Notes under the pieces: model-generated | The model's input: the letters and a program-made list of their open reading frames with translations, nothing else | Told to the model about the DNA's origin: nothing | Databases searched by the model: none | NCBI GenBank assembly: GCA_023334545.1 | Contig: JAADVB010000225.1 | Span: 1 to 29,920, forward strand | Reading direction: 5' to 3' | From: Salisapilia sapeloensis | Taxonomy: Eukaryota > Oomycota > Peronosporomycetes > Peronosporales > Salisapiliaceae | DNA length: 29,920 nucleotides | Program-made: the position numbers and the translations under genes | In this document: in pieces, positions 9,569 to 19,245 of the stretch | Numbering within the stretch: the first letter of the stretch is position 1 | Layout: each line of letters starts with the position of its first letter

Positions 9569-11122
9569 AAAATTACTTCATGGGATGAAGAGGCCCAAGG
9601 TATGGGTATTGACACTGCTACCCAATTGCCAGTCAAAGTGCCGTGGACAATCCCAGGCGACTGGATAACAGCAAATCTATGGGAACGCGACTTGGACTCT
9701 AATAACAAGAAGCAGAAGCAACAGTCTTTTATATTCGGTGAGCTTCACGCCATCGAGCAAGAAAGTAACGATCGTGTGCGTCCAGCTTGTCAAAAGTACT
9801 TTGGTACTTGTGGAGGTTGTCGATATCAGCACATGGACTATGCACTTCAGTTGGCCTATAAGCAGCAACTCATTGAAAAGATGTTCCAACCTTTCGTGAA
9901 AGACGGAAACACAAAGACCCGGCAAGTCCATGGAGTAGCTGATGTACTTCACTACCGAAATAAGATGGAATTCACGTGTAGTACAGAAGAATGGCTCCTG
10001 AGGGATGATTTGATGGCCGATCAACGCCGGACGTCATTCGCCATTGGTCTTTTTCCGGCCAAAAGTGTGGGCGTACAACGAGCAAAACTACAGCGATCAA
10101 GAAAAAAACGAGGAAACCAATGGAGTCCACAAGTTTTATCCATCGATCATTGTGTGGTGCAGGATGAAGTGTGTGATTCTATATTGCGTGAGCTTCGCAC
10201 ATTGCTCTATTCATCGTCATTAGCTGCCTACAATTTTAAAGACCACTCTGGTCATTTAAAACAAATCGTTTTAAGGAGCGGAATACAAGGTCACGACCAA
10301 CAGAAAGAGGTGATGCTAGGACTAGTGACGACATCGTTCAAAGGAGAACAACAGAAAGAGCTTGAACGGATCGTTGCAGAGTTACTAAGCAACCAAACAG
10401 TCTCGAATCCGATTACTTCGGTCGTACAAAAGCTAGATGAAGAAGCGCTGCGCCATCGAAGCGAGACAGACACAGTCGAGCGGCAACGTACGCTGTATGG
10501 ACGAAACTTTATCTACGACCGTATCCTACAGCACGACTTCCGCATCGCTTTCGATGCCTTCTTCCAGCCAAACACTGCACAGGCGAACGTCTTATATGGT
10601 CACATTGAATCGGCCATCCAAGAGCATTGGACAGATAATACAAAGCAACCAGTCATTTGGGATCTCTTCTGCGGGGTGGGTAGCATCGGTATCTGTATGG
10701 CAAAACATGCTCGTAAAGTTGTCGGCTTTGAAGTTGTGGAGAGTGCCGTTGAAAATGCGAGAGAGAATGCAAAGTTGAACGGATACGACAGCGACAAGAC
10801 CGAGTTTTACTGCATGGACTTGACAAAAGCATGGTCGGATGCAGAATTGTTCGAACGCGTTGGCAATGATCGACCAGACATTGTCATCGTAGATCCGCCG
10901 CGCATGGGTTTACATAAGAAATTGATCGCTGCTCTCGAGAAATTACGACCAAAGCATATCTGCTACGTATCGTGCAACCCGAAGACTCAAGTGATTGATT
11001 TGCACCACCTATGTGATAACGCGAAAGGTAGAGCAGGGTACGACTTGAAGATGATCCAACCAGTCGACATGGTCCCTCATACTCCGCACATCGAAACGGT
11101 CGCCTGGCTGACTCGAAACTAG
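9569..11122 (+). CDS. TRM2/RlmD-type (uracil-C5)-methyltransferase, N-terminus unresolved
   Basis: A SAM-dependent enzyme that methylates C5 of uridine in tRNA or rRNA. The conserved protein begins at a TRAM-like segment (KITSWDEEAQGMG) from 9569. Three cysteines spaced C-x6-C-x2-C (codons at 9788, 9809, 9818), plus a later HCVVQDEVC, fit the 4Fe-4S cluster of the RlmD (RumA) branch. The methylase part has FFQPNTAQANVL, the SAM loop IWDLFCGVGSIG, the acidic FEVVES, VDPPRMG, the catalytic cysteine in YVSCNP (codon 10973) and the C-terminal DMVPHTPHIETVAWL. All catalytic motifs are intact. Frame 9512 onward is open but lacks an ATG before 9602, which would cut into the TRAM domain, so an upstream exon is likely. 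Target RNA and compartment cannot be read from the sequence. Confidence 0.88.
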   Translation, partial: KITSWDEEAQGMGIDTATQLPVKVPWTIPGDWITANLWERDLDSNNKKQKQQSFIFGELHAIEQESNDRVRPACQKYFGTCGGCRYQHMDYALQLAYKQQLIEKMFQPFVKDGNTKTRQVHGVADVLHYRNKMEFTCSTEEWLLRDDLMADQRRTSFAIGLFPAKSVGVQRAKLQRSRKKRGNQWSPQVLSIDHCVVQDEVCDSILRELRTLLYSSSLAAYNFKDHSGHLKQIVLRSGIQGHDQQKEVMLGLVTTSFKGEQQKELERIVAELLSNQTVSNPITSVVQKLDEEALRHRSETDTVERQRTLYGRNFIYDRILQHDFRIAFDAFFQPNTAQANVLYGHIESAIQEHWTDNTKQPVIWDLFCGVGSIGICMAKHARKVVGFEVVESAVENARENAKLNGYDSDKTEFYCMDLTKAWSDAELFERVGNDRPDIVIVDPPRMGLHKKLIAALEKLRPKHICYVSCNPKTQVIDLHHLCDNAKGRAGYDLKMIQPVDMVPHTPHIETVAWLTRN

Positions 11123-11843
11123 TGGTTGGAAATCAAACGATGCAGAATAAAGCGTAGCGTGTTTACTTTGATAGACAAAAGACTGAGTATCCAATGTTCA
11201 CGTGCGCAATAGACGTTTTGACTTTACATCAAACAATCTTATTGACGTCTACCTATAGCACAATCCGTGATGTATTGACCATAATTATGTCATGGTTTAT
11301 GCTCTTGAACAAATCGAAGTAGAATCATAGACAACGCTATCCTAGTAATATATTACAAGGGGCATCAAAGCTAGAAAATTGCACCTTCAACATCAGCAGT
11401 CTGCGTCTCCCATTATCGTCTCCATCCTACATGATTATCGATATATTCAAGTTTTATTCCTTCTTGCTTCGATTCCGATAAATACTTTTGAAATTGAGTT
11501 TAGCAAAGTGTAATCTTTGCTTGTGCTCTTGCGACCGTCGTCTCCTTCAACTTACATTCATAAACTCAGAATGGAAGAGTCTGTAGCGAATCGTTACCTG
11601 ACAAAGCATGCTTCGAGACGGCAAAAATGAACCTCTCGTCTTTGAATTTTGATTGCATTAAACCAAAACAAGTACAACACATAACCTACAAGGAAGATGT
11701 ACGCACGCTTCGACCAAAAACACTCTAGTGCTTATTTTAGGTCTTTCTAGAAATAGATTACTGGGTAGATCGTTGACATTGAACTATGCGTTTCTGCTAA
11801 GTTGTGTGAGTCGCCATCAACCTCAAAGGCTGTTCATACAAGT
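11123..11843. other. Intergenic spacer, no gene seen
   Basis: About 720 AT-rich bases between two + strand genes. The only notable frame is a 19-codon ATG frame at 11572 ending in TGA, with no match I recognise. The spacer should hold the terminator of the methyltransferase gene and the promoter of the 5-phosphatase gene, but I cannot place either element. Confidence 0.4.
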
Positions 11844-14150
11844 ATGAAAGTCGGGGTAGAACCTCAACTTGAAAGGATCAGAACAGGAGAACATGACATG
11901 AAGTATTCGGATAGTAGCCGTGTCAGTAGCGAGCATCATACCTCTTCTTTAACAAACACCGTCAAAACGCGCATTGAAAAAGAACTGATGAAGAGAAAGC
12001 GTGCGGAAAGAAAGGCTAAAGCACGATCTCGAAGGGCAAAGCAGGATGAATATAAAGCCGAAAATGATCAAGTGAGTGGTCTTCCAAGAGATCAAGCTTC
12101 ACAACCCATTAAAGAGTTACCTCCACTTCGCGACATTCCCATTTTGAAGGTAGCAACACCAGAGACGACGATTACTACGAAGGGCTCTGTAACTCTTGAA
12201 GAAGATAATGCTGATCAATCACCAGTTACATACACACCTCGGACAGCCCACGGGGCAGCGAAAAAGATTCAGAAAGTAATGAAGAAGAAGTTTAAAAAGA
12301 AGTTAAATTCGATGATAGGTAGATCTCCGCGTATATTTATGGAACACAATCCTGGCATCCATCAAACAGAGGATTCTGCAATTTATGTGGGTGATACAAG
12401 TCACCTACATCCTGCAACTAGTATGGGACGTACGGTATCAAGTGAAAGTGAATACTCAAGTCGATCCTGCTGTTCATGCCGGTCCGATTACTCATGCTCG
12501 TGTTGCGATTCCGATGGGTCATCCACAACGTCGTGTGACTTTACCCAGGTGTATGCTGATAAAGATGGGAGAGACAAGTCATCTCATGCATCAAATGAAG
12601 TCGGGCCGAGTGCTCGGCTGCTTGAGAGTCATCATTCGGGCTTTGCAGTCCCATCGAAGATGACCCAGGAAGACTTCGTAGCCACTCGAATTCAGGCCTG
12701 CTGGCGAGGCAGCCGAGGTCGGCGCTTGGCTGTACTGCGTTTACTTGAATTTGAGATGGAAATGAGGTCCGCGGCACTAGATGAAATAAGGTATGAAGCG
12801 TGTGTTCGAATCCAAGCACTTGCTCGAGGTTTTCTTACGAGAACACGTCTTCAGCGGAAGAGGTGCACGCAGCCATATACGGTGGACACCCACAAACCAT
12901 CAGCCATGGAGGATAAAGTGCTTCTTCACAATATATCCAGCACCGTAGAAGCTATGCAGCTCGACAAAGGAATATGTGAGAAAGAAAATGAGATGTCCTC
13001 TTTGGATAGAAACGAAGAGGAAGGTCCTCTTATATGGCCTGATGAACTAAATCTAGAGGCGGAGGATACGTCCGGAAATGAGCACCATTCCGTCACTTAC
13101 AGTTCCATCGAAGACCTACCCAAGTTGGTCTATGAAAATAAACTAAAAGTATTCTGCGGAACGTGGAATCTTGGTGGTCAATTGTCAACGGAAAACCTTC
13201 GTTCCTGGATCGAACCGAACAAGTACCATATCGTTACAATTGGTACGGAGGAATGTGGACGTTCAATTGCCCAAAGTGTGCTCTTTTCATCAAAAGAAGC
13301 GTGGGAAGACCAGTTAAAAATTACGCTCGGAATCGAGTACACGCCAGTTGCATCACACACGTTGACAGCTATTCATAACATAGTGTTTGCACACCAGAGC
13401 GTCTTACCACTCATTCATGACGTATGCTCGAGCGCTGTTCCGACTGGACTTGGTAATAAACTAGGGAACAAAGGTGGTATTGGTATCTCGTTCACCGTCG
13501 GACGAACTTCATTTGCATTCATTAATTGCCATTTCGAAGCCCATCAAAGCAAAGTCACGAGACGAAACGCCAACTTTGATCGCATCAATAACGAGCTCAA
13601 GCTTCGAAGACAGCAGCTTCGAACGACTGAATGTGCTTCCGAAGATGCTCAGATGAGAGCCTGGACAGGCCATCGGCCAGTATCTAAATCCTTCGATCGT
13701 GTCTTTTGGTTTGGAGACTTGAACTATCGAATCAATGGCACGAGAGAAATGGTTGACAGACTACTCAAGGAAAACCGACACGACGTTCTCTACGCGAACG
13801 ACCAACTTCGTATTGAAAGAGAGCGAGGGCATGTATTTAATCATTTCATGGAAGGACCAGTCAACTTCCGTCCAACCTATAGGTACGACATTCAAAGCGA
13901 CAACTACGATACATCTTCCAAGCAAAGGATACCAGCATGGACTGATCGAATATTATACTTATCCAACGACAAGAAGGATGATATTCACATCACTAGCTAC
14001 CAGAGTAAGCAAGATTACCGTATATCTGACCATCGACCAGTCAGTGCCACTTTTATCGTCAAGTTTCAAGTAAAGGAGATGAAACAAACGACGACAAGTA
14101 TAAAGTATGCATCAGAAAACACAAAGAGCGAAGCATGTAATATTCAATAA
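11844..14150 (+). CDS. Inositol polyphosphate 5-phosphatase with IQ motifs, 768 aa
   Basis: Removes the 5-phosphate from phosphoinositides and/or soluble inositol phosphates. ATG 11844 is the first in-frame Met after a TAG at 11766. Residues 1-270 are charged and disordered, with a lysine-rich patch (KKKFKKKLN) and a Ser/Cys cluster (12465-12535). Two IQ motifs follow, IQACWRGSRGRR near residue 283 and IQALARGFLTRTRL near 323, predicted to bind calmodulin-type proteins. The catalytic domain covers about 434-745: GTWNLGG (439-445), metal-binding Glu469, GNKGG (541-545), NCHFEAH with His563, FWFGDLNYRI with Asp625, EGPVNFRPTYRYD, RIPAWTDRIL and SDHRPV with Asp729/His730. All conserved catalytic residues are present, so it should be active. 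No SAC, C2 or SH2 domain is visible. Substrate choice is unknown. The next gene starts 150 bases downstream. Confidence 0.9.
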   Translation: MKVGVEPQLERIRTGEHDMKYSDSSRVSSEHHTSSLTNTVKTRIEKELMKRKRAERKAKARSRRAKQDEYKAENDQVSGLPRDQASQPIKELPPLRDIPILKVATPETTITTKGSVTLEEDNADQSPVTYTPRTAHGAAKKIQKVMKKKFKKKLNSMIGRSPRIFMEHNPGIHQTEDSAIYVGDTSHLHPATSMGRTVSSESEYSSRSCCSCRSDYSCSCCDSDGSSTTSCDFTQVYADKDGRDKSSHASNEVGPSARLLESHHSGFAVPSKMTQEDFVATRIQACWRGSRGRRLAVLRLLEFEMEMRSAALDEIRYEACVRIQALARGFLTRTRLQRKRCTQPYTVDTHKPSAMEDKVLLHNISSTVEAMQLDKGICEKENEMSSLDRNEEEGPLIWPDELNLEAEDTSGNEHHSVTYSSIEDLPKLVYENKLKVFCGTWNLGGQLSTENLRSWIEPNKYHIVTIGTEECGRSIAQSVLFSSKEAWEDQLKITLGIEYTPVASHTLTAIHNIVFAHQSVLPLIHDVCSSAVPTGLGNKLGNKGGIGISFTVGRTSFAFINCHFEAHQSKVTRRNANFDRINNELKLRRQQLRTTECASEDAQMRAWTGHRPVSKSFDRVFWFGDLNYRINGTREMVDRLLKENRHDVLYANDQLRIERERGHVFNHFMEGPVNFRPTYRYDIQSDNYDTSSKQRIPAWTDRILYLSNDKKDDIHITSYQSKQDYRISDHRPVSATFIVKFQVKEMKQTTTSIKYASENTKSEACNIQ

Positions 14151-14300
14151 TGCTGGGTTACCAAACCTCGACGCCTACCGGATCGAATGCAAATCGATAT
14201 GATGACCTTGGTTGCACCTGTTCTCAGATTCCATTCAGTTGTCGTCCGAAGGTTTCTTGAAGGTCTGCATTGCTCTTGGCGTCCAGAAGTTCAAATCAAA

Positions 14301-15637
14301 ATGATCCGCCCCGCACGTACTCTTCTCCAGCGCTCTGCACGTGCGCCCACGGGCCGTAGCTTTTCCACAAACGTACTCATTTATTCGCATTAGCCTATTT
14401 TATACCTGTGCTGAAGGTATCATGTGTCTTGCGTCCTGTAGCTCAAGAAAACAGCCTTGTATGACTTTCATGTCGAGCGCGGGGGCAAGGTAAACATCTA
14501 TCATTTAAATGTCTTATGTACGGACTGTATTGTTTATCTACTGTGGTGATGTAGATGGTGGAGTTTGCCGGTTACTCGATGCCTGTGCAGTACAAGGACG
14601 GCGTGCTCAAGTCGCACAACCATACGCGAGCTCCTGGCAAAGCGAGCCTGTTTGACGTGAGCCACATGGGCCAGCTCAAGATCACTGGTAAAGACCGCAT
14701 CAAATTTCTCGAATCCGTTGTCGTGGGAGACCTCGAGGCGCTTTCCATCGGTGAAGGCAAGCTCAGTCTCATTACGAACGCCAAGGGAGGCATCATTGAC
14801 GACTGCGTCATCACCAACTATGACGACCACTTGTACGTTGTGGTGAACGCTGGCAACCAGGACATTGACTGGCAGCACATGCAGTCTCTCTTGTCCGACT
14901 TTCGCGGTGACGCGAAGATGGAGAAACTCGATGATCGGTCGCTCGTGGCGCTACAAGGTCCTGGCGCAGCGGAGGTGATGCAGTCCATTGCTTCCAAGGT
15001 GGACCTGAAGACGCTAGGCTTCATGGAAGGCACCTTTACTTCTCTCCCTGTCAATGGGAAAGATGTCGATGTCATTCTCACCCGATGCGGATACACGGGA
15101 GAAGATGGATTTGAAGTGTCCGTCGCTAGTGACAACATCGACGCCTTTGCGAGGCAGTTGGTGGAAGACGAGCGCGTGTTGGAGGCTGGACTTGGCGCTC
15201 GCGACAGCCTGCGTCTCGAAGCTGGTCTGTGTCTCCACGGTCATGACATGACGCCTGATACGACGCCAGTGGAGGCTACGTTGGCCTGGACGGTCGGGAA
15301 GCGTCGTCGTGAAGAAGGAGGTTTCCCAGGCCACGACGTGATCATGGACCAGCTGACGAACAAGACTCACACGCGTCGTCGTGTGGGCTTTACGGTGGAA
15401 GGTGCAGCTGCGAGGGAAGGCGCGGAACTGTTGGACGAGAACGATCAAGTCGTCGGGACCGTGACGAGTGGTACGTTCAGTCCGACGCTTAAGAAAGCGA
15501 TCGGGATGGCGTACGTGACGAAGAAGAAGGGCAAGGTCGGTACGGAGCTACACGTGCGTGCTCGGAACAAGACGCAACGTGTGGAAATCACCAAGATGCC
15601 GTTCGTTTCGCCCAACTACTACAAGAAAGAGGCGTAG
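14301..15637 (+). CDS. GCVT: Aminomethyltransferase, glycine cleavage system T protein (mitochondrial), 3 exons
   Basis: Transfers the methylene group from the H-protein-bound aminomethyl intermediate to tetrahydrofolate and releases ammonia. Exons: 14301..14372, 14442..14489 and 14555..15637, all joined in phase 0, giving 400 aa. Exon 1 encodes an Arg/Ser-rich, acid-free leader (MIRPARTLLQRSARAPTGRS), a typical mitochondrial presequence. Exon 2 restores the conserved LKKTALYDFHVERGGK that precedes MVEFAGYSMPVQY at the start of exon 3. Exon 3 holds SLFDVSHMGQ, LVALQGPGA, RCGYTGEDGFE, GLGARDSLRLEAGLCLHGHD and EATLAWTVGKRRR. The length is normal for the family. Starting at ATG 14555 alone would lose the leader and 16 conserved residues. 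Codon use is more C/G-ending than in the flippase gene, which suggests strong expression. Confidence 0.93.
14373..14441 (+). other. Intron 1 of GCVT, 69 nt
   Basis: Donor GTACTC at 14373 and acceptor TCCTGTAG ending at 14441. It separates the mitochondrial leader from conserved exon 2 in phase 0. Read-through hits a TAG at 14391. Confidence 0.75.
14490..14554 (+). other. Intron 2 of GCVT, 65 nt
   Basis: Donor AAG/GTAAAC at 14490 and acceptor GATGTAG ending at 14554. Removing it joins ERGGK directly to MVEFAGYS, as in T proteins generally. Confidence 0.85.
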
Positions 15638-15745
15638 ATCGTCTTGTGAATGCAACGGAGTCATCATCCTCTCTTGCGACGTACGACTGCTTTTGTTTAA
15701 CCAGTCAAACACCTCTTTTATTTCTCTCTTTCAACTATCACATGC

Positions 15746-16741
15746 TTACAACAGAATGTACTTGAGACTCAATCGTTTGCTCTCTCCACGCTTTGCAGAT
15801 ACAACGTCATGTGGACCTGGACCGAGTTCACAAAGAGGTGAGATAAGTGCTTTCGACAATATTTCATTCGCACTTTGAGCACTTTGTAACAATTGTGCAA
15901 AAGCCGAGAAGAAATCGACATGTAAATCCAATCGCGTTAATCGTCCAGTCGGACCAAAGTGAAGACTGAAGCGGAAGGATGGATGGATTTCCTGTCCGAC
16001 GATACGTAGACTTAATTCATCATCATTGACAATGTGCGGATACAAGAGCATGACCGTGTCTCGAGAGATTCGGAGAAGAAAGACTCCGGTCAAGTCGAAC
16101 GAACTCGTCATATCTTGTTCTCGCTCACTCAAATCGACCACATTCTCTACTTGTACAGACGCAATGTCGATATGACAAATCGCATGATACGACGTATATC
16201 TTTTCATTTGTGTACAAAGTGCCTCGACACCGTTCGTCGAAGCGCTTTGGCAAGCAAAGTCTGTCGTAGTGGCAAAGTGGAGAAAGCGCTCTTGAAGATC
16301 GCGTAGCCACGTCGAGTGGAGGGCAAATCCGTCCTGAAATAAACGAAGGAATTGACGCGTGATGAGCCACGGGCGAGCATTCGCTTCGTCCAATGTCCTT
16401 GCACGCGACTGATCAAACGTAGATAGGAATGTTCGGTAGACAAACAGCTCCGTCAGCTCTTCTCCCAATGTCTGTGTTTCATCTGATAGAGACTCAATGA
16501 TGCCTTGCTGTCGAGCGCGGTAGCGACGTTGATTGAGTTTGCACTGCATTTTGCGTCTCGCTTTTCGTTCGTCCTCATTCTGGACAATCGGTCGTCGACC
16601 TCGCTTGCGAGGTGCTTTGCCATTCGATTTAGTTGACCCGTCTGCGACCTGTCGAGTGTCCTCGAGGGGAGGTCCGTCTGACGGTTGCGATGTGGACGTG
16701 GGCGTTGTGATCAAAGCGCTCGGACTTGCCCTTGTATCCAT
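15746..16741 (-). CDS. bZIP transcription factor, oomycete type, 331 aa
   Basis: Predicted nuclear DNA-binding dimer. Residues 1-42 are Ser/Thr/Pro-rich, followed by a lysine/arginine patch KAPRKRGRRP that could act as nuclear localisation signal and a basic region at about 58-79 (ERKARRKMQCKLNQRRYRAR). A short zipper follows with hydrophobic residues near 81, 85, 92, 96 and 99. Asn70 is present, but the position normally held by Arg eight residues on is Gln, and the Ala/Ser positions are Tyr/Arg. Such non-standard basic regions are known in oomycete bZIPs. The C-terminal 200 residues form one folded-looking domain (FSLHFGPTGRLTRLDLHVDF near its end), recalled from related oomycete proteins but with no function I can name. 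ATG 16741 fits the composition. The gene is convergent with GCVT, 108 bases apart. DNA target unknown. Confidence 0.82.
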   Translation of the reverse strand: MDTRASPSALITTPTSTSQPSDGPPLEDTRQVADGSTKSNGKAPRKRGRRPIVQNEDERKARRKMQCKLNQRRYRARQQGIIESLSDETQTLGEELTELFVYRTFLSTFDQSRARTLDEANARPWLITRQFLRLFQDGFALHSTWLRDLQERFLHFATTTDFACQSASTNGVEALCTQMKRYTSYHAICHIDIASVQVENVVDLSEREQDMTSSFDLTGVFLLRISRDTVMLLYPHIVNDDELSLRIVGQEIHPSFRFSLHFGPTGRLTRLDLHVDFFSAFAQLLQSAQSANEILSKALISPLCELGPGPHDVVSAKRGESKRLSLKYILL

Positions 16742-17997
16742 ATTCTCTCCCTTCTGTATTTCTACTGTGCAGTCGATGCTGTAGAAATTTATATTTGATT
16801 CGAAATGTAACGAATAGTGATAGACGGACGGAGGTTCATAGTAGTGTTCACATCCATGATGCTACAGATAATGAAACTAGGTAAAGAGTTTGCTAGCGTG
16901 AAATGCAGGACGCACACATCGTCCTGCGCTGTCTACTATGAATCGCTGTAATTTGAGTATTAAAAAAGAGAGGTAGCAATGGCAAGCACGAGAAGGAGGA
17001 AGCGAGCGGTTATATGGGATTCGCGTAGTTCTTTTAGTTTAGATGTAAAGACGTAGCTTTGCCGTGCATACTTGGATCTTCGCTACATTACTCGAGGAGA
17101 ATACAGACAAACCACTTGGGGCGAATGTTAAATCACTAGAAACCTATAAATATGTGTTTCCGTGATAAACATTAGAGCGAATTAAAAGGCTGGGATTGTC
17201 ATCGACTACAAGAGTCTGCACTAGATGCCTATGCAAGCGTCCGATCGGGTTGTAGCCACTACGGCTGGTGCTCATTACATTTTCTCAAGATCAGTATACG
17301 GTTCTGTAGTAAGACTCTTTTTACGCGTTAAAGGTTCTGTATAATAATAACTGTGCTCGGATCTACTAGCTAGATTTCGTCTTGGGTGTCTTGCAACTTT
17401 TCATAAACAGTAGTTTTCATTTGTTGATAGTTGCGATGGAGGTACAAACGCTTGATGCCATGCAAAAGTTTTCTCAAGAACAAGACATGATATCTGATAG
17501 AACTTTCATTATACCTTGTTTGCCACAATATGGCAAGTATTCTTAAAAGAGAATTCTAGTATTGTTTTCCTTGATCTTTATTCAAAGAAGAGCAGCTAAA
17601 GCTTACAATGGAATACATCAAGCTGCGAAAAGCTAATAGAGAAGTTGACCTACAAATCTAAGCGAGTGCTCAACAATAAATTGAAGTGATTGACAATGTA
17701 GTTTCGTAAGTAGAGTGCGACCGCGATTTATCTGCATATTTGCTACATTTTCAACTTTTCTTTCTCGCCTGTTGTAACATGATTTTCGCCTTCTGGTGAA
17801 AGACAAAATATATGGATCCCTTAGCACGTGTTGCATTCCACGTCAAAACCATTAAAATTAAAACAATCTTCCATTCTACAAAAGCAAAGTACTCACTAAA
17901 GTAAATTTACATCGATACATTCGACTTAGAGTGCCGCTATGATCCCTCCACCTGAGTCACAAATTTCAATCTTATCGTTTGAAGTGGTTCGAGTGGT
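16742..17997. other. Intergenic spacer, no gene seen
   Basis: About 1.25 kb, AT-rich, between two - strand genes. Short frames occur (a 67-codon one at 17633-17836), but none reads like protein. It should contain the bZIP promoter at its left end and the 3' end of the START/FYVE-like gene at its right end. I found no tRNA and no clear repeat. Confidence 0.45.
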
Positions 17998-19245
17998 TCA
18001 TCGCTCACATTTAGGTATACTCGAGGCGTCTTTGAATAAAACGATATCGTCATAATCCACGCTCTCGGATTTAATGCCTGACGTCGAATTGGAGTCCAAT
18101 GCGAGACTTTCCAAAGTCAGATCTGCTGAAGTTCCAATCGATGCTTTCAACTCGCTACGGATGCACACATCTGCACTGACACGACGCGCAATAAGGACGC
18201 ATCCCTTACAGAACGAAAAGTTTTTAGCCTTCAAGACACCCCGATCGAGACGAAGTATGATACGACGGCGCACTTTACAACGACTGCAAAGAGGCTGGCG
18301 ACAAACGGTGCAAGTGCCATGGTTGATCAAAGATTTGCCGGCTCCACAGCGACCAGCACAATCCGACGTCGATGGTTCGTTACGCATATATGTATCCTTA
18401 TACGATGTCTGCATCATCCAGTGAAGCTTCCTCGATAAACCGGCTTCGCCGACTAGCGAAGATGTCGCAAGAAACATGCTTACAGCTTTGGTTGATGCTA
18501 TTTCCGGAATCGATCCCATCGTAGCCATAAATCCAGAATGATAGAGCTCGACAAAGTTAGCATCCAACTGACGTCTGAGATAGCAGACCGATCCTTGGGC
18601 GCGCACACAACCATTATTCAACTCGGTCTCGCGAATATCAATAGAATGTGCGATAAAGTAACCGATTTGTTGACCATCTTTTCCCTCCGTCATGCCCATT
18701 TTGAAAAGGACTAGTACATCCCTCACATCGACGAAAGGGATGACCGAGTTGCCCATCGTTAACCATGCGATAGCACAACTCTGATACGGCTTCTCAACGG
18801 TCGGTGTTTCGAGCGTGCATAAGTATCTGGTGTTTACCAAATTGTCTTCGACGAACATGGATCGAGCATTCCATTCAGAGGCTGTGGCTGATAGGTCTCC
18901 GTATTGGAAGTCAGATACTGTTCCAGGCACTTTGCCGACGAGAAGAAATTTAGGAACTGATTGTTTTGGGTCAGTGACCTTATATCCACCCCGTGGTGTC
19001 TTGAGCATACGCGGGGTCTCACGAATGCGTTTCCGATCTTGGAATATTTCCAAGTGATCAACTCGTTGATGAAGCTTCCAGTATTCAGGATCCACTTGCC
19101 GATCGCGTTTATCTCGGAAATCTTTAAAATCTGCGATTGCTTTTTGTAGAATCTCGTCAGCCATTTCCTTTAATACAACCTCGGACTCTGGTCGCAATGC
19201 GAAATTCTTGGGGGCATTCGCCAATATCTTTTCCATAGATGGCAT
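17998..19245 (-). CDS. START-domain protein with C-terminal FYVE-like zinc finger, 415 aa
   Basis: Predicted lipid-binding cytosolic or endosomal protein. Residues 1-95 are charged and helical. About 100-285 resembles a START lipid-transfer fold (DLSATASEWNARSMFVEDNL, then VVRD-like FVDVRDVLVLFKMG). Residues 296-349 hold eight cysteines in four pairs: 296/300, 312/315, 320/323 and 346/349, the spacing of a FYVE-type two-zinc finger. The first pair is C-x3-C instead of C-x2-C, and the usual RRHHCR phosphoinositide patch is replaced by NHGTC, so PI3P binding is doubtful. The tail (360-415) is Ser/Asp-rich. START plus FYVE-like proteins form a large oomycete family, from general knowledge. The ATG at 19245 is the first Met, and a second Met lies three codons on. 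Ligand unknown. Confidence 0.75.
   Translation of the reverse strand: MPSMEKILANAPKNFALRPESEVVLKEMADEILQKAIADFKDFRDKRDRQVDPEYWKLHQRVDHLEIFQDRKRIRETPRMLKTPRGGYKVTDPKQSVPKFLLVGKVPGTVSDFQYGDLSATASEWNARSMFVEDNLVNTRYLCTLETPTVEKPYQSCAIAWLTMGNSVIPFVDVRDVLVLFKMGMTEGKDGQQIGYFIAHSIDIRETELNNGCVRAQGSVCYLRRQLDANFVELYHSGFMATMGSIPEIASTKAVSMFLATSSLVGEAGLSRKLHWMMQTSYKDTYMRNEPSTSDCAGRCGAGKSLINHGTCTVCRQPLCSRCKVRRRIILRLDRGVLKAKNFSFCKGCVLIARRVSADVCIRSELKASIGTSADLTLESLALDSNSTSGIKSESVDYDDIVLFKDASSIPKCER

Noticed and set aside
15014-15448. 144-codon antisense frame over GCVT
   Set aside because: The sense frame is clearly the T protein; the antisense one has no recognisable features.
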